A stretch of DNA of 64,000 bases from Micromonospora narathiwatensis (lineage in GTDB: Bacteria; Actinomycetota; Actinomycetes; Mycobacteriales; Micromonosporaceae). Under the pieces are notes generated by a model, which saw nothing but the letters and a program-made list of their open reading frames with translations, was not told the DNA's origin and made no database searches. The position numbers and the translations under genes are program-made. This document shows, one piece after another, positions 22,621 through 33,223 of the stretch. The stretch spans positions 5,084,001 through 5,148,000 of the forward strand of contig NZ_LT594324.1 of NCBI RefSeq assembly GCF_900089605.1, read 5' to 3'. How positions within the stretch are numbered: the stretch's first letter is position 1; each line of letters opens with the position of its first letter.

Positions 22621-24363
22621 TCAGGCGGCGGAAACCTCCGCGAGGGTCTGGATCCGGTCCAGCGCCGGCGGGGACACCGGCGACTTCTCGGTCAGGTACG
22701 CCACGAAGGCGTCCAGGTCGATCATTCCGGTGACGGCGTTCTTGCCACCGGTGAGGACGCCGAAGCCGTCACCACCGCCGGAGAGGAAGTTGTTCACCGT
22801 GACCCGGAAGGTCGCGGCGTCGGTGACCGGGGCACCGTTGATGGTGAGGCTGCCCCGGACCACCCGGGTACCGCTGCACGGCGCGTTGACGGGCGCCGTG
22901 GTGCCGTTGCCGTCGACGAGGTAGTGCACGGTCGAGGACGCGTACAGCACGCGGGCGACGGTGAACTGCTGCTCCAGCATGCAGTAGAGCTGCGCGCCGG
23001 TCAGGTCCAGCGTCACCAGGTTGTTGGCGAACGGCTGGACGGTGAACGCGTCGGAGTAGGTGACCCGGCCGGCGCCGAGGTCGGCGCGGACACCACCCGG
23101 GTTCATGAACGCGGCGACCGCGTTCTGCTCGTTGTCGGTGGCGACGAGCTGGGCGTCGGCGATCAGGTTGCCGAGCGCCGACTCACCGGTCTGGTACGTC
23201 GGCTTGCCGTTGGCGTCGACCCCGGTCTGGTACAGGTTCTCCTGGGCCCTGGTGATCGCGGCGGTGGTCTCGCCGACCACCCTGTCGGCGACCGGGCCGA
23301 GGGCGGTCTTGTAGTGGTCGATCAGCGCGGTGCTGGCCGGGTCCTTCGGGGCGTCCCGGGTGACCACGACGTTGTTCGCCTTGGCGCTGATGACGTCCTT
23401 GGTGCGCTGGTCGATCTTCAGGTCGATCTCGGTGACCAGGCGGCCGAAGGAGCTGGCGCTGGTGACCAGCTTGCCGTTGATGTTGCAGTTGTACGCGGCG
23501 TGGGTGTGCCCGCTGACGATCACGTCGATGGACGGGTCCATCCGGTTGGCGATGTCGACGATCGGGCCGCTGAACCCGGTGCAGTCGTTGATGCCGCCGC
23601 CGTTCTGCACCCCGCCCTCGTGCAGCAGCACGACGATGGCCTCGACATTCTGGCCGCGCAGGATGCGGGCGTACTTGTTGGCCGTCTCCGCCTCGTCGGC
23701 GAAGGTCAGACCGGCCACACCCTGCTGGCTGACGATCTGCGGGGTGCCCTCCAGGGTCATCCCGATGAAGCCGATCTTGACCCCGTCGATCGTCTTGATG
23801 CCGTACGGCGGCAGCAGCGGCTGGCCGGTGGCGGTCTTGAAGGCGTTCGCGGAGAGGTACTGGAACTTGGCGCCCTTGAACGGGGTGCCGTCGGCGCAGC
23901 CGTCGACGGGGTGGCAGCCGCCCTTCTGCATCCGGAGCAGCTCGGTGGCGCCCTCGTCGAACTCGTGGTTGCCGACGCTGGTGAACTCCAGCCCGGCGAG
24001 GTTCATCTCCTCGATCGTCGGCTCGTCGTGGAAGGCCGCGCTGAGCAGCGGGGAGGCGCCGATCAGGTCACCGGCGGCGACCGTGACCGTGTGGTCCTGC
24101 TCCTTCTTGGTCTTGCCGCGCAGCTTGGCGAGTTGGGTGGCCAGGTACTCCGCGCCACCGGCGGGCTGCCCGTCGATGGTGCCGCTGGACCCGGTCGGCG
24201 GCTCCAGGTTGCCGTGGAAGTCGTTGATGGCGAGCAGCTTGACGTCGACCGGCTTCGGATCGGCCTCGGCCTGGTCGGGCTGGATGGCGACCGTGGTGAA
24301 CGCGGTCGCGGCGAGCGCGGCCAGGCCGACAGCGGCCCGGCGGCGCATCCCGGGGACGGACAT
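22621..24363 (-). CDS. Secreted 5'-nucleotidase / UshA-type metallophosphatase
   Basis: A 580-residue exported enzyme. The start at 24363 has GAGGAG five bases upstream. The signal peptide carries the Tat-like arginines MRRR before an Ala-rich core ending near AEAD. The N-terminal metallophosphatase domain has LLAINDFHGNL (D, H), AAGDLIG, GNHEFD (N, H) and VSGHTHAAY metal ligands. The C-terminal 5_nucleotid_C domain shows GNLIADAQ, NPGGVRADL and FLSGGGDGF, the nucleoside-binding loops. It should release phosphate from nucleotides outside the cell. It is divergent from an alpha/beta hydrolase across a 284-base spacer. Confidence 0.92.
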   Translation of the reverse strand: MSVPGMRRRAAVGLAALAATAFTTVAIQPDQAEADPKPVDVKLLAINDFHGNLEPPTGSSGTIDGQPAGGAEYLATQLAKLRGKTKKEQDHTVTVAAGDLIGASPLLSAAFHDEPTIEEMNLAGLEFTSVGNHEFDEGATELLRMQKGGCHPVDGCADGTPFKGAKFQYLSANAFKTATGQPLLPPYGIKTIDGVKIGFIGMTLEGTPQIVSQQGVAGLTFADEAETANKYARILRGQNVEAIVVLLHEGGVQNGGGINDCTGFSGPIVDIANRMDPSIDVIVSGHTHAAYNCNINGKLVTSASSFGRLVTEIDLKIDQRTKDVISAKANNVVVTRDAPKDPASTALIDHYKTALGPVADRVVGETTAAITRAQENLYQTGVDANGKPTYQTGESALGNLIADAQLVATDNEQNAVAAFMNPGGVRADLGAGRVTYSDAFTVQPFANNLVTLDLTGAQLYCMLEQQFTVARVLYASSTVHYLVDGNGTTAPVNAPCSGTRVVRGSLTINGAPVTDAATFRVTVNNFLSGGGDGFGVLTGGKNAVTGMIDLDAFVAYLTEKSPVSPPALDRIQTLAEVSAA

Positions 24364-24647
24364 GGAACTCCTCATGAGATTCGGCGCGTGCTGTCCGGAC
24401 GACGGTTCGCCCGGCGACCCTGGTCCGTGCCGTGACAGGGGTCGGTCTCGGGTGGCGAAGTCGGGGGTTGCCACCCGGCGTGGGAAAGCTTCTCATCAAC
24501 CGGCCGATCGGTCGACCGGGCCGGCGCATCGGGATGATGAATTGCTGGCGACGACCTGCGCCGGTCAGCCCGACGAGTCCGACATGGCGGGCAGGTGAAT
24601 TTCTTCATGGCCGCCCGATGTCACCGGGGTGGGCTATGAAGGTAGCC

Positions 24648-25448
24648 ATGACGTCGAAGGGGACCACCTGGACGGTGGACACGGTGCGGTCCGCCGACGG
24701 CACCACGATCGCGTACGAGGCGGCCGGCGACGGGCCGCCGATCATCCTCGTCGGCGGGGCGTTCAACGACCGGAACACCACCCGCCCGCTGGCTGCCGAG
24801 TTGGCCGCCGACTTCTCCGTCTACGGCTACGACCGGCGCGGCCGTGGTGGCAGCGGGGACACCGCCCCGTACGCGGTGCGGCGGGAGATCGACGACGTGG
24901 CGGCCCTGATCGACCGGGCGGGCGGGACGGCGTACGTCTACGGTCTCTCCTCCGGCGCGATCCTCGCCGCGTACGTGGCGGCCGAGGGGCTGCCGGTGAC
25001 CGGGCTGGCGCTCTTCGAGCCCCCGTTCCAGGTCGGCTCGCACGGCGGTGTCGAGCCAGGGCTGGCCGGGCGGCTGACCGAGTTGGTCTCGGCGGGCCGG
25101 CACGGGGACGCCGTCGCGCTCTTCCTGACCGGGGCGGTCGGGGTGCCGGCCGAGGCGGTCGCCGGGATGCGCGGCGGGCCGGAGTGGGCCTGGATGGAAG
25201 GGCTGGCGCACACCCTGGCGTACGACATCACGGTGACCGGCGAGGGGCTGCCCGCCGACCGGCTCGCCACGATCGCCGTCCCGACCGTCGTGGTGGACAG
25301 CACGGGCAGCCCGGACCGGCTGCGGGAAGCGGCCGCCGCGACGGCCGGGGCGATCCCCCACGCCACCCGCCGGAGCCTGGCGGGTGGGTTCCACGAGGTG
25401 CCGCCGGAGGTGCTGGCTCCCGCGCTGCGCGACGCTCTGCTCGGCTGA
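24648..25448 (+). CDS. Alpha/beta hydrolase
   Basis: A 266-residue cytoplasmic hydrolase. Start ATG 24648 has GAAGG five bases upstream; another ATG lies four codons earlier. The fold is shown by the oxyanion region ILVGGAF, the strand-turn YGYDRRGRGGSGD, the nucleophile elbow YGLSSGA (S101) and a C-terminal GGFHEVPPE supplying histidine. The acid is probably in VVVDSTGSPDR. It belongs to the broad esterase/epoxide-hydrolase-like group; the substrate cannot be predicted. Confidence 0.85.
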   Translation: MTSKGTTWTVDTVRSADGTTIAYEAAGDGPPIILVGGAFNDRNTTRPLAAELAADFSVYGYDRRGRGGSGDTAPYAVRREIDDVAALIDRAGGTAYVYGLSSGAILAAYVAAEGLPVTGLALFEPPFQVGSHGGVEPGLAGRLTELVSAGRHGDAVALFLTGAVGVPAEAVAGMRGGPEWAWMEGLAHTLAYDITVTGEGLPADRLATIAVPTVVVDSTGSPDRLREAAAATAGAIPHATRRSLAGGFHEVPPEVLAPALRDALLG

Positions 25449-25557
25449 GTCCGGTCGGTGCCGGCTCCCCGGGGGAGCGGGAAGCCGGTGCCTCGGAGGT
25501 GGCGACCACCGGGTTTGACGTCCGGCGGCCGCCACGGCACGAGTTGCCCTCGCCCGC

Positions 25558-26484
25558 TCAGCGGCACCGCCAGGCGGTCGGCAGGCGCTCCCCAGACGTT
25601 CCGGCGGCACTGCCCTGGATGACTCCCTCGTCGTCGATGACCAGCGGACCCATGCCGTAGTCGCGGATGGTGCCGGGCGGCAGCGGCAACGGCTGGGCCG
25701 TCCCGTCCTGCTCCACCAGGTACCAGCCATCGCCGGGCTTTCTGGCCAGCAGTTGTCCATTCGCGTCGACGGTCACCGTGTTCTGGTGATGGGCGTCCAA
25801 CCCGTGATAGACGAAGACCTGGTTGGTGCTGGTGTTCCACAGCGCCGGCACGGTTCTCTCCCCACCCGTGCCCGGTACGGTCCCAGCTATCCAGGCACCC
25901 CGCACGGGTCGCGCGATCCCCATGCCCCACCCGTCGGGAGCGGTCATGACCACGGCGCTTCCGTCGGGACGTGACACCCGTACGGCTCGACTCACGTCGG
26001 CACCCGAGCCCAGGATCACCCATTCCGTCAGCGTGCCGTCCTCCGCCCAGTCGAGGATCTCACCATGCACCTGCTCTTCGACCACCCGGGGCGATTCGTC
26101 CGAGCCGGCCGGCCAGACGACCAGCGCCCTGCTGTCCGCCTCATCGAGGCCGGTCATCCCGAGAATGTCCCCGCGCTCGTTGATCGCCACGGGCGTGACC
26201 TGGCGATGCCCGGACGGCATGGCCAGGTTCCGCACCTGGCCATCGCGGTACACCCAGGCCGCGTTCGGGCGGTTCACGCCGTCCCAGCGGGTGCCCACCG
26301 CGACTCCGGCGGAGTTCACCGCGTTCACCCGGGCAACATAGGACCGGGACAGGTCGGTGACGGAGGGCTTTCCCCGGTCCCAGATCACCAGGTACGTGCG
26401 GCTCTTCTCGGTCCGCCAGTTCAACGCCGAGCCGGTCCCGGCCATGAATCGGCCGGTGGGCTCGGTCTCGTCCTCGGGCCGCAT
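25558..26484 (-). CDS. HAF-repeat-like predicted beta-propeller protein
   Basis: A 308-residue protein. The ATG at 26484 follows GGGAGAGGAG. It contains several degenerate repeats of the form V/I-N-x-x-G-x-x-x-G ... A-x-V-W/Y-x-x-G-x-x-x-x-L, for example AVNSAGVAVG, AINERGDILG and VIDDEGVIQG, which recall HAF repeats and suggest a beta-propeller. Unlike typical HAF proteins there is no signal peptide, so it may remain cytoplasmic or leave by another route. Function unknown. It lies upstream of and on the same strand as nothing else close; the metallophosphoesterase gene begins 140 bases away. Confidence 0.7.
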   Translation of the reverse strand: MRPEDETEPTGRFMAGTGSALNWRTEKSRTYLVIWDRGKPSVTDLSRSYVARVNAVNSAGVAVGTRWDGVNRPNAAWVYRDGQVRNLAMPSGHRQVTPVAINERGDILGMTGLDEADSRALVVWPAGSDESPRVVEEQVHGEILDWAEDGTLTEWVILGSGADVSRAVRVSRPDGSAVVMTAPDGWGMGIARPVRGAWIAGTVPGTGGERTVPALWNTSTNQVFVYHGLDAHHQNTVTVDANGQLLARKPGDGWYLVEQDGTAQPLPLPPGTIRDYGMGPLVIDDEGVIQGSAAGTSGERLPTAWRCR

Positions 26485-26624
26485 GCCGCTCCTCTCCCGG
26501 ACCCTCCGCACCGTTGACGGAGCGAACCCCGGCCCAGGGGTTGTAACCGGACAAATTGCCCGGCCATTCGGCACGGCGTGGCGGCGCGACCCCTACAGCG
26601 ACCTGCCGCAGCAGGTCCGTCCCG

Positions 26625-27404
26625 TCAGAACCAGCAGGTCTGCCCGGCGGCGTGGCTCACCTGGACGATGTGCGTGACACAGCCGCCGTCGGCCACCCGG
26701 TGCAGCAGGAACGCGGTCGGTTCGGCGACCAGCCCGATCTCCTCGTCCTCGGCCATGGTCAGGCTCGCCTGCACCCAGGTGCTCGGCGCGGTGGTCAGCA
26801 CCGTACCGGCGAAGGCGCTGGTCACCGCGCGGTGCAGGTGACCGGCGGTGACGCGTACGACATGGGGGTGGCGCGCGATCACCTCGGCGAACGCGTCGGC
26901 GTCGGCGAGCCGGATGGCGTCGGCGGCCGGCACGCCGACCGCGACCGGCGGATGGTGCAGGCACACGACGGCGGGCACGTCCGGCCGGCCGGCGAGCACC
27001 CCGTCGAGCCAGCCGAGTTGCTCGTCGCCGAGCCGACCGCCACTGCCGCCGGGAGCGAGCGAGTCCAGCACCACGAGCGTCCCGTCCGGGTGGTCGAGGT
27101 GGTAGTACGCCGAGAAGCCGCCGCCCAGGTAGGGGGTGCCGCCGAAGGTGTCCAGCAGCGACTCCCGGTCGTCGTGGTTGCCGGTGGCGAGGTGGACCGG
27201 CAGCGGGAAACGCCCGATGATGTCGCGCAGCGCGACGTACTCGTCGGGTCGGCCGTTGCTGACCAGGTCACCGGTGATCACCACGCAGTCGGGGCGGGGG
27301 CGCAGCGCCAGCACCCGGCCGAGGGCCCGGTGCAGCCCGGACGCCTGCTCGGCGGCGAGCGGGCCGGTGGTCACGTGCGGGTCGCTGAGCTGGGCGATGA
27401 GCAT
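26625..27404 (-). CDS. Class III cyclic-nucleotide phosphodiesterase-like metallophosphoesterase (CpdA/Rv0805 type)
   Basis: A 259-residue cytoplasmic enzyme. The full set of binuclear metal ligands is present: QLSDPHV (D8, H10), VITGDLV (D46), GNHDD (N76, H77), CLHHPP and GHLHRAV. This is the signature of CpdA/Rv0805 phosphodiesterases, which open 2',3'- and 3',5'-cyclic nucleotides. The ATG has GAGGAGGCGTCG upstream. It is divergent from a GGDEF gene across 174 bases, and an adenylate cyclase lies elsewhere in this window. cAMP hydrolysis is plausible but inferred. Confidence 0.85.
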   Translation of the reverse strand: MLIAQLSDPHVTTGPLAAEQASGLHRALGRVLALRPRPDCVVITGDLVSNGRPDEYVALRDIIGRFPLPVHLATGNHDDRESLLDTFGGTPYLGGGFSAYYHLDHPDGTLVVLDSLAPGGSGGRLGDEQLGWLDGVLAGRPDVPAVVCLHHPPVAVGVPAADAIRLADADAFAEVIARHPHVVRVTAGHLHRAVTSAFAGTVLTTAPSTWVQASLTMAEDEEIGLVAEPTAFLLHRVADGGCVTHIVQVSHAAGQTCWF

Positions 27405-27578
27405 CGACGCCTCCTCGGGACCGGGACCCTCACGCTATCGTCGCCGGCCCCACCGCGCGGGCCCGCCGTCTCCACAGGCCGCGTCCACACCCTGTGGATA
27501 GCACATGTGTACGAAGGTCGCCGGACCGCCCGCTGAGTACCCTTGATCGCACCCCCGGCCCCTCCCACCAGGAACGAC

Positions 27579-29054
27579 GTGGAACACGAGCAAGTCGTCC
27601 GAGACGTCACGGTCCGCCTCCCGATGGCGTCGACCGCCCTGGAGGCGTGCCAGTGGACGGTCACCGCGCTCGCCCGCTACACCCCGGCGGCGATCTCGAT
27701 CCTGCTCCAGGTCCACGACCGGCTTCGCTGCGTGGCGGCCACCGGCGCCTGGCAGGTGTGCTCCACCGTGCCGCCGGAGACCGGGTACGACCCCGCCGGC
27801 GCGGCACGCCTGGCGCCGCGCCGCGACCTGGAGCGGTCGATCGTCGGCCGGGTGTACGCCTCCGGCGAGACCGCCGCCGTCGCCGACGTGACCGCCGACC
27901 CCGACCACCTTCCGGTACGCCCCGACGTCACCGCCGAGCTGTGCGTGCCGGTGCTGGACCCGGCGGGCCGCCCGATCGGCGTGCTCGACCTCCAGTGGAG
28001 CGACCCGGTCGAGCTGGACCGGTGGCGGGAGACCGCCGAGCGGCTCGCCCGCCGGCTGGGCGCCCGGATCGTGGCGCTCGGCGGGCCGCCCGCGGAGAGC
28101 CGCGGCGAGAAGCTGCTCCGGCACGCCGCCGCGATGACCGCCGCCGCCACCGACTGGGACCTGATGACCGCCGCGATCGCCGCGGCCCGGGACGTGTCGA
28201 CCCTCTCCGCCGCCGTGCTGGTCCTCGCCGCCGAGCGGGGGCCGCGGCTCGGCGCGCCGACCGGCACCCCGGGCGAGTTGGAGTCCCGGATCCGGGCCGA
28301 GTTGGCCGAGGCCGGTCCGGCCGCGCTGAGCCGGCTGACCGCCCGGGCGCACCGGCACGGCTCGGCGTACACCCTCGGCGAGGCCGGGCACCCGCCGACC
28401 GAGGACTACCTGCCGCTGGCCCGGGCCGGGGCCCGCACCCTGGTGGCGGTGCCGATCGGGCCGCCGGACGTCGGCGGGGTGCTGCTGGTCGCCGACGAGC
28501 GGCTGCTGCACCCCGACCCGACCACGGTCAACCTGATGGAGCTGCTGGCCAGGCAGGCGTGGGCCTGCCTGGACCGGCTGCGTACGCTCGCCCGGCTGCG
28601 CGAGCAGGCCAGCTCGGACCCGCTCACCGGGCTGCGCCACACCGGGCCGTTCGGGCAGCGGATCGCGAGCGCCACGCCGGGGCGTACCGCCCTGTTGGCC
28701 ATCGACGTGGACGGTTTCAAGAACGTCAACGACACGTACGGCCACCAGGCCGGGGACCGGCTGCTGGTCGGGCTGGCCCGGGCGCTGGAGGGGGCGCTGC
28801 GGCAGGGCGACGAGTTGTACCGCACCGGCGGCGACGAGTTCGTCGCGGTGATCGAGGTGAGCCGCCCCGAGGAGGCGGTCCGGATCGCCGAGCGGCTGAC
28901 CGAGGCGGCCCGGCGTACCGGCCGCACCATCAGCGTCGGCGTCGCCCTGCCCCACCCCGGCGAGTCCCCCGAACGCACCCTGCTCCGCGCCGACCAGGCC
29001 CTCTACGCCGTCAAGCGCCACGGCCGCGACGGCGTCCACCTATCCGCCGCCTAA
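27579..29054 (+). CDS. GAF-GGDEF diguanylate cyclase
   Basis: A 491-residue cytoplasmic signalling enzyme. Two GAF-like sensor regions occupy about 15-165 and 180-325. A short linker helix leads to the GGDEF domain (about 345-490) with the active site GGDEF (417-421) and, five residues earlier, an inhibitory I-site RQGD (408-411). It should therefore make c-di-GMP and be feedback-inhibited. GTG 27579 is chosen because AGGAA precedes it; TACCCT at 27538-27543 would start a transcript with a leader of about 28 bases. The GAF ligand is unknown. Confidence 0.9.
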   Translation: MEHEQVVRDVTVRLPMASTALEACQWTVTALARYTPAAISILLQVHDRLRCVAATGAWQVCSTVPPETGYDPAGAARLAPRRDLERSIVGRVYASGETAAVADVTADPDHLPVRPDVTAELCVPVLDPAGRPIGVLDLQWSDPVELDRWRETAERLARRLGARIVALGGPPAESRGEKLLRHAAAMTAAATDWDLMTAAIAAARDVSTLSAAVLVLAAERGPRLGAPTGTPGELESRIRAELAEAGPAALSRLTARAHRHGSAYTLGEAGHPPTEDYLPLARAGARTLVAVPIGPPDVGGVLLVADERLLHPDPTTVNLMELLARQAWACLDRLRTLARLREQASSDPLTGLRHTGPFGQRIASATPGRTALLAIDVDGFKNVNDTYGHQAGDRLLVGLARALEGALRQGDELYRTGGDEFVAVIEVSRPEEAVRIAERLTEAARRTGRTISVGVALPHPGESPERTLLRADQALYAVKRHGRDGVHLSAA

Positions 29055-29232
29055 CCCCCCTCCCCTCCCCCTCCCCACCCCTCCCTCCCCCACCCCCTCA
29101 ACCCGCCGATCTTGCAGTTTCGGCCCCTGACTCACCCCATTTGCCGGTTATACCCCGGACGAAAGTGCAAGATCGCGCGCGGGAGAGGGGCGGGGGAGGG
29201 AGGGATGGAGGGGGGGAGGGAGGGGGGAGGGG
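29055..29232. repeat. Large C-tract/G-tract fold-back containing a GATCTTG-family inverted repeat
   Basis: After the GGDEF stop, 29055-29100 is almost pure C with scattered T and A. Inverted arms CGATCTTGCAGTTTCG (29107-29122) and CGAAAGTGCAAGATCG (29160-29175) follow, pairing with one mismatch. From 29180 to 29232 the strand is almost pure G with scattered A. The C- and G-rich flanks can pair, extending the stem to a fold-back of nearly 180 bases between two convergent genes. It probably also terminates both. Confidence 0.8.
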
Positions 29233-30294
29233 TTAGGGGTGGGTTAGTTCGTTGGCGAGGAGTTCGGCGATTTGGGCGGTGTTGAGGGCGGCGCCCTTGC
29301 GGAGGTTGTCGCCGGTGACGAAGAGGTCCAAGGCGCGGGGGTCGTCGACGGCGCGGCGGATCCGGCCCACCCAGGACGGGTCGGTGCCGACGGCGTCGAT
29401 CGGCATCGGGAACTCGCCGGCGGCCGGATCGTCGACCAGGATCACGCCCGGGGCGTTACGCAGCGCCTCCCGGGCGCCCTCGGCGTCCACCTCGGTGGCG
29501 AAGACCGCGTGCACGGCCACCGAGTGACCGGTGACCACCGGCACCCGTACGCAGGTGGCGGAGACCTTGAGGTCGGGCAGCCCGAGGATCTTGCGCGACT
29601 CGTTGCGCATCTTCAGCTCCTCGGACGACCAGCCACCGTCGGCCAGCGAGCCGGCCCAGGGCACCACGTTGAGCGCCAGCGGGGCGGGGAACGGGCCCAG
29701 CTCGTCGCCGACCGCCTGCCGCACGTCACCGGGACGGGAGCCGAGCACCCGGTCCCCGGCGATCTTGCCGAGCTGGGCGTGCAGCGCGTCCACGCCGGCC
29801 TGACCCGCTCCGGAAACCGCCTGGTACGACGCGAGCACCAGCTCGCGGAGGCCGTACTCGCGGTGCAGTGGGGCGATCGCCACGATCATCGCCAGCGTGG
29901 TGCAGTTGGCGTTGGCGATGATGCCCTTGGGCCGGTTGCCGATCTGCTCCGGGTTGATCTCCGGGACCACCAGCGGGACGTCCCGGTCCATCCGGTACGC
30001 GCCGGAGTTGTCCACCACCACGGCGCCCCGGCTGACCGCGACCGGCGCCCACGCCGCCGAGACCTCGTCGGGCACGTCGAACATCGCGACGTCCACGCCG
30101 TCGAACGCCTCGGCGGTGAGCGCCCGCACGGTGAGCGCCTCACCCCGGCACTGCACCTGGCGCCCGGCGGACCGCTCGGAGGCGAGCAGCCGGATCTCGC
30201 CCCAGACGTTGCGCCGGGAGGAGAGGATCTGGCACATCACCGTGCCGACGGCACCGGTCGCCCCGACCACGGCGAGGGTGGGCAGCGACGACAT
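29233..30294 (-). CDS. asd: Aspartate-semialdehyde dehydrogenase
   Basis: A 353-residue NADPH-dependent enzyme that reduces aspartyl-phosphate to aspartate semialdehyde, the branch metabolite for lysine/diaminopimelate, threonine and methionine. The nucleotide-binding loop is VVGATGAVGTVM; the catalytic cysteine is C131 in NANCTTLAMI; SGAGQAG and the substrate-binding arginine/histidine region (KMRNES, VVTGHSVAVH) follow. It lies 6 bases downstream of lysC on the same strand, forming the lysC-asd operon usual in actinobacteria, and supplies diaminopimelate for the wall. The 3' end abuts the G-rich repeat. Confidence 0.95.
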   Translation of the reverse strand: MSSLPTLAVVGATGAVGTVMCQILSSRRNVWGEIRLLASERSAGRQVQCRGEALTVRALTAEAFDGVDVAMFDVPDEVSAAWAPVAVSRGAVVVDNSGAYRMDRDVPLVVPEINPEQIGNRPKGIIANANCTTLAMIVAIAPLHREYGLRELVLASYQAVSGAGQAGVDALHAQLGKIAGDRVLGSRPGDVRQAVGDELGPFPAPLALNVVPWAGSLADGGWSSEELKMRNESRKILGLPDLKVSATCVRVPVVTGHSVAVHAVFATEVDAEGAREALRNAPGVILVDDPAAGEFPMPIDAVGTDPSWVGRIRRAVDDPRALDLFVTGDNLRKGAALNTAQIAELLANELTHP

Positions 30295-30300
30295 GTCGCG

Positions 30301-31566
<1,266 letters not shown>

Positions 31567-31814
31567 GACGGTGCACTCCCTCCCAGCGACGACCCTGAGC
31601 GTGCCGACGCCGCCGGGTTCCGGCCCGGCGGCGCGTGTCAGACCATCCCAGGGTATCCGCCCGCGCACATCACCGGACCGGGTGATCCCACCATCCGGCC
31701 CGGCGTGGGTCGGCTCACCAGGGCCGGACCCGTCGGTCGCGGCCCGCGCGACACGCCGGGACAACAGCCGTACGGCGGGCTCCCCGGACCCTGCGGGCAC
31801 CGCAGAATGTTTCG

Positions 31815-32600
31815 GTGCACGCTCACTTCCGCGCGGCCCGGCGGCTGACCGGTGTCCTGGCGATCACCCTGCCGGCGCTGCTGGCCGCCTGCACCGCCGC
31901 CCCGCCGCCGGCCCCGGTCAGCACCGCCGACCCGCTACGGGCGGAGGCGGACGCGGACGCGGCCCGCGACGAACTGGCCGCGCTGGCGGCCGCCGCCCAG
32001 GATCGCCACCTCACCGCCACCTACACGCTGGCCACGGCGGACGGCCCGGCCCGGAGGATCTCGGTGACCAGCGCGAACGACGGCTCCTGGCGGGTGGACG
32101 TGCCCGGCTGGGGCCGGGGCGGCACGGTCGACGTCTCGCTCGCCGCCACCGCCGACGGGCTGTTCCAGTGCGCGCTGCCCTCGGCCGGCCGGCCGGAGTC
32201 GGCGAGCTGCGTACGCCTCGGCGACCCCGACGACGCCGTGCCACGGAAACTGGACCCCCGGGTGGAGCACCCGTTCACCGACTGGCTGGACGTGCTGACC
32301 GACCGGCGGGCCGCGCTCGCGGTGTCGCCGGCCACTCCGCCGGCCGGGGTCGGCGGTCAGTGCTACTCGGTGGAGTCGACGTCCGCCTCCCTCAATGCCC
32401 CGCTGGACGTGGGCATCTACTGCTACCGGCCGGACGGCACCCCGTCGATGATCCGGGCCGCACTCGGCACCCTGACGCTGACCGGCGAGCCCGGTCCGGC
32501 GCCGGCCACGGTGCAGTTGGCCGGGCCGGTCGCCGAGGGAGAGCCGATCGGCCGGGAGGCACCGCCGCCAGGGGACAGTCCGAGCCCCGGAACGCAATGA
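31815..32600 (+). CDS. Putative lipoprotein, unknown function
   Basis: A 261-residue protein with a lipoprotein signal (hydrophobic [12 protein letters not shown], lipobox LAAC) and an Ala/Pro-rich tether. The mature domain contains cysteines in [22 protein letters not shown] and IYCYRPDG, likely two disulfides, and a final Pro/Ser/Gly tail. It recalls mycobacterial-type LppX/LprG-fold or similar outer lipoproteins only in general plan; I assign no function. GTG 31815 has CAGAAT six bases upstream. It is divergent from lysC across 248 bases. Confidence 0.75.
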   Translation: MHAHFRAARRLTGVLAITLPALLAACTAAPPPAPVSTADPLRAEADADAARDELAALAAAAQDRHLTATYTLATADGPARRISVTSANDGSWRVDVPGWGRGGTVDVSLAATADGLFQCALPSAGRPESASCVRLGDPDDAVPRKLDPRVEHPFTDWLDVLTDRRAALAVSPATPPAGVGGQCYSVESTSASLNAPLDVGIYCYRPDGTPSMIRAALGTLTLTGEPGPAPATVQLAGPVAEGEPIGREAPPPGDSPSPGTQ

Positions 32601-32685
32601 CCCCCTTGTCCGTTACGGGTGCTCTTAAACACATCTGACCGGCCCGACGAAGTGGGCGAAACCGCCATCAGGGACGCTCTGTCCC

Positions 32686-33216
32686 ATGCCTGACCTCACC
32701 CCGCTGCTCGCCTTCCGCTGGAGCCCCCTGGCCTTCGACCCCGACGCGGAACTCACCGGCGACCACGCGGCCTCCCTGCTGGAGGCCGCCCGCTGGGCCC
32801 CCTCGGTCGGCAACGCGCAGCCGTGGCGGTTCGCACTGGGCCACCGGCAGGACGAGACCTGGAAACGGACCCTGGTCAACCTCCCCGAGGACGACCAGCG
32901 GTGGGCGCGGCACGCCTCCGCCCTGGTGGTCGGCGCGCACACCGGCGGCGACCCGGAGCGGGCCGCGTACGACCTGGGTCAGGCCGTCGCCCACCTGACC
33001 GTGCAGGCCACCGCGCTCGGCCTGCACGTGCACCAGCTCACCCGCTTCGACCGGGCCGGCCTCGCCGCCGAGTTGGACCTGCCGGTCGGGGTCCGGCCGC
33101 TGGTGGTGGCCGCCGTCGGCCACCTCGGTGACCCGTACACCCTCCCGGCGGAGTTGCGCGCCCGGGAGACCGGCCTGCGCCACCGCCAGCCCCTCGCCGC
33201 CCTCCTCTTCCGCTGA
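32686..33216 (+). CDS. Nitroreductase-family FMN oxidoreductase
   Basis: A 176-residue protein of the nitroreductase superfamily, shorter than the common 200-220 residues. The FMN-binding start is seen as FRWSPLAFDP followed by EAARWAPSVGNAQPWRF, where the R-S-x-R-x-F and S-x-x-N-x-Q-P-W motifs are lightly altered. The middle has the helical region with DLGQAVAHLTVQATALGL. It probably reduces a quinone, nitro or activated substrate with NAD(P)H; the native substrate is unknown. It stands alone between a lipoprotein gene and a convergent regulator. Confidence 0.82.
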   Translation: MPDLTPLLAFRWSPLAFDPDAELTGDHAASLLEAARWAPSVGNAQPWRFALGHRQDETWKRTLVNLPEDDQRWARHASALVVGAHTGGDPERAAYDLGQAVAHLTVQATALGLHVHQLTRFDRAGLAAELDLPVGVRPLVVAAVGHLGDPYTLPAELRARETGLRHRQPLAALLFR

Positions 33217-33223
33217 CCCGGCC

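Noticed and set aside
24509..24518. CGGTCGACCG palindrome between the nucleotidase and hydrolase genes as an operator
   Set aside because: A 10-base palindrome is expected by chance many times in 64 kb of such GC-rich DNA, and it does not overlap a recognisable promoter.
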